A DNA stretch of 14,240 nucleotides from CAYNFT01 sp964396535 (lineage in GTDB: Bacteria; Chloroflexota; Dehalococcoidia; Dehalococcoidales; UBA2162): NCBI GenBank assembly GCA_964396535.1, contig CAYNFT010000054.1, positions 1-14,240 of the forward strand, written 5' to 3'. The notes beneath the pieces were generated by a model, which made no database searches, was not told the origin of the DNA, and saw only the letters and a list, made by a program, of their open reading frames with translations. Made by a program: the position numbers and the translations under genes. Positions 5,433 through 11,659 of this stretch are shown here, piece after piece (positions within the stretch are counted from its first letter, which is position 1; every line of letters begins with the position of its first letter).

Positions 5433-8072
5433 ATGCGGATTATGGCGTTTTCCGATTACTTACATTCTGGTAGAATAGGGGTGATGCGAGAAAGTTCAAC
5501 TCCTATCCGACGGCAATACCTCAAGATTAAGCAGAGGTATCCCCAGGCTATTGTCTTCTTCCGCCTGGGCGACTTCTATGAGACCTTTGATGAGGATGCC
5601 AAGGTTGTCTCTAGGGAGCTTGATATTGTCCTTACCTCCAGGGAAATGGGTAAAGGGCACCGGGTGCCGCTCGCTGGCATCCCTTATCATGCCCTTGATA
5701 ACTATCTGGCCAGACTGGTCAATCGCGGTCATAAGGTGGCTATTTGTGAACAGATAACCCAGCCTGGTGAGACTAGGGGCTTGGTCGAGCGTGAGGTTAC
5801 CCGTGTGGTAACACCGGGAACTATAGTAGAGCCAAGCCTCCTTGACAGTAAAACAAATAATTATTTAACCAGCCTGGTTTTGGGTGATAGTGAGGCGGGT
5901 ATAGCCTATGTTGACATAACAACAAGCGAATTTGCCGCCACACAGGTACCCATCCCTCGAATGCTCCCCGAACTGGAGCGACTCAGACCTTCAGAAATTA
6001 TCACGGCTAGCAGTTCTGAGCTATCTGAGTGGAATTTAACTGCTCCAGCAACTCGCCTTGATGACTACTGGTTTGAGCTGGAGATAGCCCGTCAAACACT
6101 GCTTGACCATTTCAAAGTAGCTACCCTTGACGGTTATGGCTGTGCACATTTACCCCTGGTTGTAAAAGCCGCCGGGGCTATTATCCACTATATTCAGGAG
6201 ACGCAGAAGGGGGCGCTAGGGCAATTAACCGGGCTTTCGACCTACTCTACAGATTCTTTTATGGCTCTGGACGAACATACTCAGACTAACCTGGAGCTTT
6301 TCCGCAGTGCCAGCTCTAGAACCACTGACGGCTCAATCCTATCAATTATTGACCTGACTAAAACAGCTATGGGAGGCAGGCTGTTAAGGAGGTGGCTGGG
6401 CCAACCTCTTCTTGACATAACGGAACTAACCAGGCGGCAGGATGCCATTAGCTGGTTTCATGGTAACACGCTGGCTCGTAATCAGACTATCTCTTTGCTG
6501 AGTAAGACGGCTGACATTGAGCGGCTGATTAACCGGGTAAGGAGTAATATAGCCACTCCCCGTGAACTGGTTGCCTTGCGGCGTGGCCTGGAAGTAATAC
6601 CCAGACTAATAGAAGTAATTGAGGATGGCAGCAGTAACAGTCCAATAAACTGGCTGAAAGACGAGCTTAAACCACGTCAGGACGTTGTTGATTTGATTAC
6701 GGAGGCGATAGCTGATGAACCTTCCTCCAGTCTGGGTGAAGGCAACGTAATCAGAAAAGGTTTCTCTGAAGAGCTGGACAATCTGCTTCTGGTATCTAAA
6801 AACGCCAAGCAGTACCTGGCTAATCTTGAACGCCAGGAGCAGGAAAAAACCGGGATTAAATCGTTAAAGGTGGGCTATAATAAGGTCTTTGGCTACTATA
6901 TCGAGGTATCCAAACCTAATCTGCCACAGGTACCCGAGCACTACATCAGGAAGCAGACACTGGTCGGCGGTGAGCGCTTCTTCACCCCGGAGCTTAAAGA
7001 GTATGAGTCGCTGATTCTAAATGCCCGGGACAGGATTAATGAGCTTGAGACTAATATCTTTCAACGGGTATGCCGCCAGGTAGCCACTGCCAGTGAGCGC
7101 ATTCTGGCCGTAGCCAGTGCTCTGGCCCTGGTAGACGTCTTCTCCAGCCTGGCTGAGATAGCCATACGTTACAATTACAATCGCCCTGAACTGAATACAG
7201 GCACCGAGATAGTTATTAATGAAGGGCGCCACCCGGTAGTGGAGAGGAGCCTAATTGACAGCGATTTCGTGCCCAACGATACATTTTTATCCAATGACGA
7301 TGCCCAGCTTATTGTGCTTACCGGTCCCAATATGGCGGGAAAGTCAACCTACTTAAAACAGGTAGCTCTCATTGTACTCCTGGCGCAGATTGGTAGTTTC
7401 GTGCCGGCAGCCTCAGCCACGATTGGTGTAGTTGACCGTATTTTTACCCGGGTCGGTGCCCGGGAAGACCTGGTGGCTGGTCAGTCCACCTTTATGATGG
7501 AGATGGTGGAGACAGCCAATATCCTGAATAATGCCACCCCCCGCTCCTTACTCATCCTGGATGAAATTGGTCGGGGTACCAGCACCTATGACGGGCTTTC
7601 CATTGCCCGGGCGGTGGCTGAGTATATCCATAACTATCGGGGGCTGGGGGCAAAAACACTCTTTGCCACCCACTATCATGAAATGGTTGAACTGGCCGGT
7701 TTCCTGCCCCGGGTGAAGAACTTCAATGTGGCGGTAACCGAGGAAGGGGGAAGGGTTGTCTTCTTGCGAAAGATTGTGCCCGGTGGCGTTGATAAGAGCT
7801 ACGGTATCCATGTGGCCCAGCTTGCCGGACTGCCTAAATCAGTGGTGCACCGTGCCCACGAGGTGCTGGAAGAGCTAGAGAAAGACAGCAGCCTGACGAG
7901 AGAAACGCCCAGAGGACGGCGCCGCAAGCAGGAGCCAGCCCAGCAGCTAACGTTCTTCGGGCAGAAACCGCCGCTCTTAGAGGAGCTGGAGAAGCTGGAC
8001 ATAGACTCCCTCACCCCACTGGAAGCTCTCACCAAGCTCTACGAACTCCAAAAGAAGGCAAGGGAGGGATAA
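5433..8072 (+). CDS. mutS: DNA mismatch repair protein MutS
   Basis: Full-length MutS (879 residues from this start; E. coli has 853). The mismatch-sensing Phe-x-Glu sits in FRLGDFYETF (F48, E50). The ATPase has Walker A TGPNMAGKST (630-639), Walker B LLILDEIGRGTSTYDG (about 706-721) and the THYHE switch (746-750). Near the C-terminus QQLTFF fits a sliding-clamp-binding motif, followed by the helix-loop-helix that joins dimers into tetramers. MutS finds mismatches and small loops in new DNA and starts repair; mutL is not in the window. The first 17 residues do not look like MutS; ATG at 5484 (MRESSTPIRRQYLKIKQ) fits family N-termini better, though its AGGGG is only 2 bases away, so the true start is uncertain. 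Confidence 0.97.
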   Translation: MRIMAFSDYLHSGRIGVMRESSTPIRRQYLKIKQRYPQAIVFFRLGDFYETFDEDAKVVSRELDIVLTSREMGKGHRVPLAGIPYHALDNYLARLVNRGHKVAICEQITQPGETRGLVEREVTRVVTPGTIVEPSLLDSKTNNYLTSLVLGDSEAGIAYVDITTSEFAATQVPIPRMLPELERLRPSEIITASSSELSEWNLTAPATRLDDYWFELEIARQTLLDHFKVATLDGYGCAHLPLVVKAAGAIIHYIQETQKGALGQLTGLSTYSTDSFMALDEHTQTNLELFRSASSRTTDGSILSIIDLTKTAMGGRLLRRWLGQPLLDITELTRRQDAISWFHGNTLARNQTISLLSKTADIERLINRVRSNIATPRELVALRRGLEVIPRLIEVIEDGSSNSPINWLKDELKPRQDVVDLITEAIADEPSSSLGEGNVIRKGFSEELDNLLLVSKNAKQYLANLERQEQEKTGIKSLKVGYNKVFGYYIEVSKPNLPQVPEHYIRKQTLVGGERFFTPELKEYESLILNARDRINELETNIFQRVCRQVATASERILAVASALALVDVFSSLAEIAIRYNYNRPELNTGTEIVINEGRHPVVERSLIDSDFVPNDTFLSNDDAQLIVLTGPNMAGKSTYLKQVALIVLLAQIGSFVPAASATIGVVDRIFTRVGAREDLVAGQSTFMMEMVETANILNNATPRSLLILDEIGRGTSTYDGLSIARAVAEYIHNYRGLGAKTLFATHYHEMVELAGFLPRVKNFNVAVTEEGGRVVFLRKIVPGGVDKSYGIHVAQLAGLPKSVVHRAHEVLEELEKDSSLTRETPRGRRRKQEPAQQLTFFGQKPPLLEELEKLDIDSLTPLEALTKLYELQKKAREG

Positions 8073-8154
8073 CTCTCTTCTTCTATAAATCTCAGGCGTA
8101 CAAAACTTGCCTGCGATGAATAACTCAGGTAACTGGATTATCCTGATATTTCAT

Positions 8155-8202
8155 AGCAGTGCATACTGCTCATTCAATCACTGTACACTGCTCCTTCAAT
8201 CA
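8155..8202. repeat. Hairpin plus 22-bp tandem duplication at the end of the small membrane gene
   Basis: AGCAGT (8155-8160) and ACTGCT (8165-8170) form a perfect inverted repeat. The 16-mer starting at 8165 recurs at 8187 with one mismatch, a period of 22 bases. The repeat contains the stop codon of the minus-strand gene ending at 8174, so the duplication has shaped the C-terminus of that protein. Confidence 0.6.
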
Positions 8203-8371
8203 GCAAAAAGATGGCGAAAAGGACGGCTACGATAGCAAGGGTCATGTATGACTCTATCTCTAGCCCCAGGGTTTGCGTGAGGAGCCGGCTGACTCCGGCA
8301 AGGATTACGCAAATCAGAGATACTGCCGCTGCTGCATAAGCCAGGTAATGCCATATCTTCCCAACACTCAT
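8174..8371 (-). CDS. Small membrane protein with two transmembrane helices
   Basis: 65 residues with two hydrophobic helices (about 8-31 and 40-61) joined by a short loop with LEIES; only a few residues lie outside the membrane. I do not recognise the family. Start chosen at ATG 8371 because AAGGAGG lies 7 bases upstream; an adjacent in-frame GTG at 8374 is only 4 bases from it. A near-consensus promoter (8401-8429) precedes it, so the gene is probably expressed on its own. It lies between mutS and a partial copy of the mutS 3' end, on the opposite strand, as if inserted there. The last codons fall in a 22-bp duplicated segment. Confidence 0.65.
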   Translation of the reverse strand: MSVGKIWHYLAYAAAAVSLICVILAGVSRLLTQTLGLEIESYMTLAIVAVLFAIFLLIEGAVYSD

Positions 8372-8400
8372 CACTGTCCCTCCTTAAATATTTTATGGAG

Positions 8401-8429
8401 ATTTTACACCTAAATTCTCCAAATGGCAA
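8401..8429 (-). promoter_or_regulatory. Promoter of the small membrane protein gene
   Basis: On the minus strand TTGCCA (8424-8429) and TAAAAT (8401-8406) are each 5/6 matches to consensus, separated by exactly 17 bases. Transcription would begin about 25 bases before the start codon. The -10 box lies in the loop side of an imperfect hairpin (8396-8421). Confidence 0.65.
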
Positions 8430-8441
8430 AGGAGGAGTAAA

Positions 8442-8497
8442 CTGAACATAGACTCCCTCACCAAACTCTACGAACTGCAAAAGAAGGCAAGGGAGGG
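8442..8497 (+). pseudogene. Partial duplicate of the mutS 3' end
   Basis: 56 bases match the end of mutS (7995-8015 plus 8034-8068) at 53 positions. The copy lacks 18 bases (8016-8033), exactly the distance between two CTCACC repeats in mutS, so the gap is explained by slippage or recombination between them and keeps the frame. The three changes are two silent third-position changes and one Asp-to-Asn. The copy has no start codon and runs into a run of nine G (8495-8503) where mutS has GGGATAA. It is a remnant, not a gene. Confidence 0.9.
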
Positions 8498-8521
8498 GGG
8501 GGGATTGATATACTGTGTAGA

Positions 8522-8959
8522 TTACGCAGTTACAGAGCGGTTATATTTTACCTTCAAGGGTATTCTCGTCAAAAGAGAGTTGTCAAAGTACACATTAAAC
8601 CAATAAAGACCCTCCATTGTAAAAGTGAAGAGCATATTGATGATATGATTTATACCGCGTTCTTCACCCTCCATCTGAATACTTCGTATATATGGTTGTT
8701 TAGTTTCCCCCGAAGGTAATTCAGGAACCAATTGCAGTTCATGTCGTCCGCGGGCACTTCCTGCCTTAATCATTATTACCATTTTCAGAGGATAGTTTAC
8801 CTTTGGCATATCGAGTGGTGGGTTAGAGCCTGCTTCTGTATGCGTTAGTGTATCTATTAGTCGTATTAAAGAAAGTGCCCCGCTCTTGTCTTCAATCACT
8901 TGGTCACATAATCCTGCTACTTGTAAATATGGGCCATGTTCAAACATCGTATTAACCAT
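8522..8959 (-). CDS. DUF6941-like protein, third gene of the toxin-antitoxin operon
   Basis: 145 residues, apparently all-beta with no signal peptide or membrane helix. GLCDQVIEDKSGALSLIRLID (about 16-36), the middle KVNYPLKMVIMIKAG strand, and the C-terminal MLFTFTMEGLYWFNVYFDN followed by RIPLKVKY recall the DUF6941 pattern of strands ending in 'G-x-Y-x-F-x-V-x-x-D'. Function of that family is unknown to me. It follows the antitoxin gene by 9 bases and no promoter is seen between, so it is likely part of the same transcript. AAAGG abuts the first ATG; an in-frame ATG at 8947 (MFEHGPYLQ) is a better-spaced alternative start. See the findings for a possible chaperone-like role. Confidence 0.65.
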   Translation of the reverse strand: MVNTMFEHGPYLQVAGLCDQVIEDKSGALSLIRLIDTLTHTEAGSNPPLDMPKVNYPLKMVIMIKAGSARGRHELQLVPELPSGETKQPYIRSIQMEGEERGINHIINMLFTFTMEGLYWFNVYFDNSLLTRIPLKVKYNRSVTA

Positions 8960-8968
8960 CCTTTAATA

Positions 8969-9406
8969 TTATCTAATTTTTACAGGCTCTCTTTCCATTT
9001 CAACAGGGCTAGAATTTATTCCCTCTGTATCATAGGTTATAAATGGTTCACCTTGAAAAGGTGATATTAGCCAAGAGTCAGACGCCCAGTTAATTACCCA
9101 AGCTATACTTTCAGGGTAAGGTGATAATGTGGTAGTGTCCGTAGTGAGACTCAATCCAAGCACTGCTAACAGGCTACCAATTCTTTCGAGTGTTGGGTTT
9201 GCTTCTCCCCCCTCTAGTTTGGCTATATATGCTTGAGACACACCAACCTCCTCAGCAAGCTCTTTTTGGGTTAGACCCAATGTTGTTCTGGCCTTAGCTA
9301 ATGTTAGAGCAAAGTTTGATTTTGCCTGAGCAGCCCCAAACAATTTAGCAAACTCAGGATCGTCCTCAAGTTTATGTTTCAAATCACTTTCAAATGTTCT
9401 GCTCAT
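8969..9406 (-). CDS. HigA-like XRE antitoxin with C-terminal extension
   Basis: 145 residues from ATG 9406, chosen because GAGGGGG lies 8 bases upstream; an in-frame ATG nine codons earlier (9433) overlaps the toxin gene and lacks this. An N-terminal segment with DPEFAKLFGAA is followed by an XRE helix-turn-helix (about 35-86: LGLTQKELAEEVGVSQAYIAKLEGG, then LERIGSLLAVLGLSL). After it come about 58 more residues rich in aromatics (W103, W107, W112, F117, F122, Y125), longer than in ordinary HigA antitoxins. It should bind and neutralise the upstream toxin and repress the operon promoter. The toxin stop and this start are 4 bases apart, giving tight coupling. Antitoxin identity is firm; the role of the extension is open. 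Confidence 0.88.
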   Translation of the reverse strand: MSRTFESDLKHKLEDDPEFAKLFGAAQAKSNFALTLAKARTTLGLTQKELAEEVGVSQAYIAKLEGGEANPTLERIGSLLAVLGLSLTTDTTTLSPYPESIAWVINWASDSWLISPFQGEPFITYDTEGINSSPVEMEREPVKIR

Positions 9407-9410
9407 AGAG

Positions 9411-9752
9411 TTACCCCCTCGATTTATACTCACGGAGTCTGGAATTGGCTATTTCAATTTCTTTTGATTCTCGCCTTCGTTCTTTCTTAAAGCCATGTAA
9501 GAGAAAGAATGTATTACTCGCTGTTTCGTGATATAGTGCAATTCTATATTTATCGTATATCAGTTCGTAAAAATCGCTGCCGTGACCTTTTATAGGTTTT
9601 ATCATATTGGTATTAAGTAGCATGAGTCCGTTTTGTTGTAGCCGAACAACTTTGTCTTGCATATAGGCGCTCGTCCTTTTGTCTAAACTATTAATCCATT
9701 CGGCAACAGGTCTACGACCACTGGCCTCTGTATAGTAATCGACATGCCACAT
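9411..9752 (-). CDS. HigB/RelE-superfamily toxin (phage Gp49-like family)
   Basis: 113 residues with the layout of Gp49-like HigB toxins: MWHVDYYTEASGRRPVAEWI at the start (usual 'G-x-x-P-V-x-x-F/W'), the central FYELIYDKYRIALYHE (61-76) matching 'LWELR...YRIxY', and FFLLHGFKKERRRES (82-96) followed by EIEIANSRLREY. Such toxins are ribosome-dependent mRNA endonucleases; the basic 89-95 cluster is where the RNA-contacting residues usually lie. The toxin gene is first and the antitoxin second, the higBA order. The start ATG is only 6 bases beyond a consensus -10 box, and no ribosome site precedes it, so the mRNA is probably leaderless. That would keep toxin synthesis low relative to the antitoxin. 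Confidence 0.88.
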   Translation of the reverse strand: MWHVDYYTEASGRRPVAEWINSLDKRTSAYMQDKVVRLQQNGLMLLNTNMIKPIKGHGSDFYELIYDKYRIALYHETASNTFFLLHGFKKERRRESKEIEIANSRLREYKSRG

Positions 9753-9758
9753 TAAAGT

Positions 9759-9787
9759 ATTATAACCCCACAGGTAATATTAGTCAA
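9759..9787 (-). promoter_or_regulatory. Strong promoter of the toxin-antitoxin operon
   Basis: On the minus strand TTGACT (9782-9787, 5/6) and a perfect TATAAT (9759-9764) are separated by exactly 17 bases. The first base of the toxin ATG (9752) is the seventh base after the -10 box, where transcription normally begins, so the predicted transcript starts at the start codon. Confidence 0.8.
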
Positions 9788-9819
9788 TATCAGGAGTCTG
9801 GTCTGAACTAATGGCATAT

Positions 9820-9841
9820 AAGAGGGGCGTTAGCCCCTCTT
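9820..9841. terminator. GC-rich hairpin, possible terminator of the Fe-S/ferritin unit
   Basis: AAGAGGGGC pairs with GCCCCTCTT around GTTA, the same 9-bp stem as the terminator at 106-129. T runs are short on both sides (TTT on plus, TTATAT on minus). It lies between the minus-strand Fe-S gene end (9956) and the toxin promoter and so would insulate the two units. Confidence 0.55.
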
Positions 9842-9853
9842 TAAAAAACTACT

Positions 9854-9924
9854 TCCCCCTCTCCCTTCGGGCTTAAGCCCTCAAGGGCAAGCCTTTTAAG
9901 GAGAGGGGGACTGAGGGGGTGAGG
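9854..9924. repeat. Nested hairpin repeat (REP/MITE-like)
   Basis: TCCCCCTCTCC (9854-9864) and GGAGAGGGGGA (9900-9910) form a perfect 11-bp outer stem. Inside are GGCTT/AAGCC (9870-9874, 9889-9893) and GCCC/GGGC (9877-9880, 9885-9888), plus the 12-bp palindrome GGGCTTAAGCCC (9869-9880). GAGGGGGTGAGG follows. The look is that of a dispersed intergenic repeat rather than of a terminator, since no T tract follows on either strand. Confidence 0.7.
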
Positions 9925-9955
9925 TTACAATATATAAGACGGTTGGGCTGTCAGT

Positions 9956-10501
9956 CTAGTCCAGGGCGAAGAGGTTTGATATCTTTTCTCTGCTTTCGGC
10001 GTACTCCGGTTGTGAAAGATACGGGCAGTCCTCTAGCTGAACCGCACCCTGACGCAGGTCGGCAGCATAAGCCAGGCAGGTGAGGTAACCGCATTGTTTA
10101 CAGTTGGTCCTGGGCAGCAGCTTAAAGATGTCAATCACCGCCGGCAGTCTCTTTTCGGTGAAGCGGGGGGTAATATTATCCCGCTCCTGCCAGATGTGAT
10201 TCACCCTATCAACCAGCTCGGCGGTGATTTGCTTGGCGTGTGACGGGTCGTCGGTGCGGGCGATTCTGATTTCATTGGGGCGGAAGGCGTAAGCCTGATT
10301 TTGCTCCCTCAATATAAAAATCTGGTTCTCGTGGTCATACCAGACATTATCAAACAAAGCGTTTAAATAAGGAAAAACGGCGCTTATATCGCTGGGCAGA
10401 TTTACCTGCACACCCCAGCGGCCAGCCCCGGGTGTGCAACCGGGCTCGACCAACTGAATCTCATAATCTTCTATTAAAATATCAGTTGTTTTTGGCGACA
10501 T
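9956..10501 (-). CDS. (Fe-S)-cluster protein with C-terminal FeS domain
   Basis: 181 residues. The C-terminal part matches the [4Fe-4S] domain found in RnfB and in the corrinoid iron-sulfur/ACDS gamma subunits: LPRTNCKQCGYLTC (129-142), then a Cys-Pro pair at 159-160, giving ligands C134, C137, C142 and C159 with spacing 2-4-16. The first 120 residues have no recognised domain but look like a folded alpha/beta region. It may be a small electron-transfer or metallocluster accessory protein. The start ATG has only a weak site (TTGAG). It follows the ferritin-like gene by 44 bases on the same strand, so an iron-related unit is likely. Confidence 0.78.
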   Translation of the reverse strand: MSPKTTDILIEDYEIQLVEPGCTPGAGRWGVQVNLPSDISAVFPYLNALFDNVWYDHENQIFILREQNQAYAFRPNEIRIARTDDPSHAKQITAELVDRVNHIWQERDNITPRFTEKRLPAVIDIFKLLPRTNCKQCGYLTCLAYAADLRQGAVQLEDCPYLSQPEYAESREKISNLFALD

Positions 10502-10545
10502 ATTTTCTCAATTTGTCTATCGGCTCTATATCTGAATTAACCTTT

Positions 10546-10845
10546 TTAGAGTTTTTCTATTTCCTCTTCTACTTCTTCCGCTCCTTCAGCATAAAATTTT
10601 TCTTCGTCCGGTGCAAGCTGTTTTAAAAGTCTGAGGAACTCGCCAGCGTGAACGCGCTCTTCATCAGCTATGTCCTTCAACACTTCTATAGCCAGTTTGT
10701 TGTCCGTTGATTCTGCGAGCTGCATATACATCTGTACTGCCTCATACTCAGCAGCAATCATAAACCGTATGGCACGTATCAACTCCTCGTGTGTAATCTT
10801 TCCTTCACGAGCAAGACCAGAAAATGGTGTCCCGAATTCAGGCAT
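10546..10845 (-). CDS. Ferritin-like diiron protein, resembling encapsulated ferritin cargo
   Basis: 99 residues forming a two-helix half-ferritin: helix 1 with AAEYEAVQMYMQLAE (31-45) and helix 2 with DIADEERVHAGEFLRLL (58-74). E33 and the ExxH motif E63-H66 are the diiron ligands expected; two chains must pair to complete a ferritin site. Size and motif order resemble EncFtn-type ferritins and the ferritin-like domain fused to Pyrococcus encapsulin. The acidic tail (EGAEEVEEEIEKL) would suit shell docking, but no encapsulin gene lies in the window. Likely oxidises and stores Fe2+ or guards against peroxide. Strong ribosome site AAGGAGG 7 bases before ATG; first gene of a pair with the Fe-S protein. 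Confidence 0.8.
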   Translation of the reverse strand: MPEFGTPFSGLAREGKITHEELIRAIRFMIAAEYEAVQMYMQLAESTDNKLAIEVLKDIADEERVHAGEFLRLLKQLAPDEEKFYAEGAEEVEEEIEKL

Positions 10846-10919
10846 GATTAACCTCCTTTCTCAAATGTGTTTCCTGGTTTTAACAGCTACTATTTTACAA
10901 TATATCGTGCAGTGCCTTC

Positions 10920-10930
10920 CACTATTAGTG
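10920..10930. promoter_or_regulatory. Short palindrome upstream of the ferritin-like gene
   Basis: CACTATTAGTG is a perfect 5-bp inverted repeat about a central base, 75 bases before the ferritin-like start. It may be an operator. No good promoter pair was found near it for the minus strand. The rest of the 10846-11045 spacer shows nothing else of note. Confidence 0.25.
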
Positions 10931-11045
10931 TGGATTATCGAGAGGAGGGGATTAACGTTTGGGCATACCAAAAGTAATTATTTGAAAATATTATTGAGTA
11001 TGACACGAAATGCTTTAACTGATAAAACATATACAACGTATGGTA

Positions 11046-11074
11046 TTGACAAAAGGCGTTAATAATGCTAAAAT
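11046..11074 (+). promoter_or_regulatory. Strong promoter of the winged-helix gene
   Basis: A perfect TTGACA (11046-11051) and TAAAAT (11069-11074, 5/6) lie 17 bases apart. The predicted leader is about 30 bases and contains the ribosome site AGAGGAG. Confidence 0.8.
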
Positions 11075-11113
11075 GTAGACTCTTGACACTATCATGGCAG
11101 AGGAGAAATGAGA

Positions 11114-11431
11114 ATGCTCCCGGGTGAAATGGTAATTCTAATGGCTATCGCTTTAACCAGAGACTCTGGTAAAAAGCTGCTGACTCGTCCAATGGATGTT
11201 TCCGGTGAATACATTGGTAATTTATATGATTCACTGGTTGAGCGCGACTATCTAGAGGGAAACAATTCAGGTGGATATCAGCTTACCTGGAAGGGTATGG
11301 CTGCCGTTGTTGAATTCCTGCTCCAAAATAAAGCAAGAATTAAAGATACCGTACAGGCACTACAACAGCTAGGCATTAAGAAAAGCCAGGAGATAGATAG
11401 ACTGGTAGAGGAAGCAGGAGAGGTCAGGTAG
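11114..11431 (+). CDS. Small winged-helix-like protein of unknown function
   Basis: 105 residues from ATG 11114, chosen because AGGAG lies 8 bases upstream; the ATG at 11108, two codons earlier in frame, is only 2 bases from it. The central part reads as a winged helix: MDVSGEYIGNLYDSLVERDYLE (recognition helix region) followed by a short wing NNSGGYQLTWKG, the last part typical of MarR/PadR-like domains. A C-terminal helical stretch (about 78-105) may dimerise. It stands alone between minus-strand genes. It may be a transcription regulator, possibly of the neighbouring ferritin or CoA-transferase genes, but nothing shows this directly. Confidence 0.72.
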   Translation: MLPGEMVILMAIALTRDSGKKLLTRPMDVSGEYIGNLYDSLVERDYLEGNNSGGYQLTWKGMAAVVEFLLQNKARIKDTVQALQQLGIKKSQEIDRLVEEAGEVR

Positions 11432-11506
11432 GGGAGTAAAACATCCGCTATTACTTTACTTTATAAAATATTTGTGCACCAGCGGATGGTTACCTCCTTT
11501 ATAGTT

Positions 11507-11543
11507 GGAGTTATATACTCTGCCCCCACAAGTATATAGCTCC
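11507..11543 (+). terminator. Long hairpin, probable terminator of the winged-helix gene
   Basis: The arms 11507-11519 and 11531-11543 pair over 13 bp, including one G-U pair in plus-strand RNA, around an 11-base C-rich loop, and are followed by ACTTTTA. An outer inverted repeat CATCCGCT/AGCGGATG (11442-11449, 11481-11488) precedes it. Confidence 0.5.
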
Positions 11544-11572
11544 ACTTTTATGGATATGCTCAGATTGAAATA

Positions 11573-11609
11573 AGGAACGCCAAGGGTGGCGCCAGAAGTC
11601 AACGTTCCT
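11573..11609 (-). terminator. Inverted repeats, probable terminator of the CoA-transferase genes
   Basis: AGGAACG (11573-11579) and CGTTCCT (11603-11609) are perfect inverted arms. Inside lies the palindrome TGGCGCCA (11587-11594), and on the minus strand CGCCA/TGGCG with a four-base loop leads into TTCCTTATTT. Alternative pairings compete, so the active form is uncertain. Confidence 0.5.
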
Positions 11610-11659
11610 GGGGAGAAGACGCCGCTAGAATGAATGCTGTCCTGTGCTTACATTGAGCT

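Noticed and set aside
8093..8113. CAGGC/GCCTG hairpin after mutS as terminator
   Set aside because: Only a 5-bp stem with an 11-base loop and no T tract.
8196..8480. Minus-strand frame of 94 codons spanning the mutS tail copy and the small membrane gene
   Set aside because: It is in a different frame from the two-helix protein, has no ribosome site and looks like random translation; the two-helix frame has a promoter and AAGGAGG.
9854..9910. tRNA-like cloverleaf in the nested hairpin repeat
   Set aside because: No anticodon arm, T-loop or acceptor pattern; the pairing is a simple nested hairpin.
10670..11062. Plus-strand open frame opposite the ferritin-like gene and into the spacer
   Set aside because: No ribosome site; the first half is the antisense of a conserved diiron protein and the second half lies over the promoter of the winged-helix gene.
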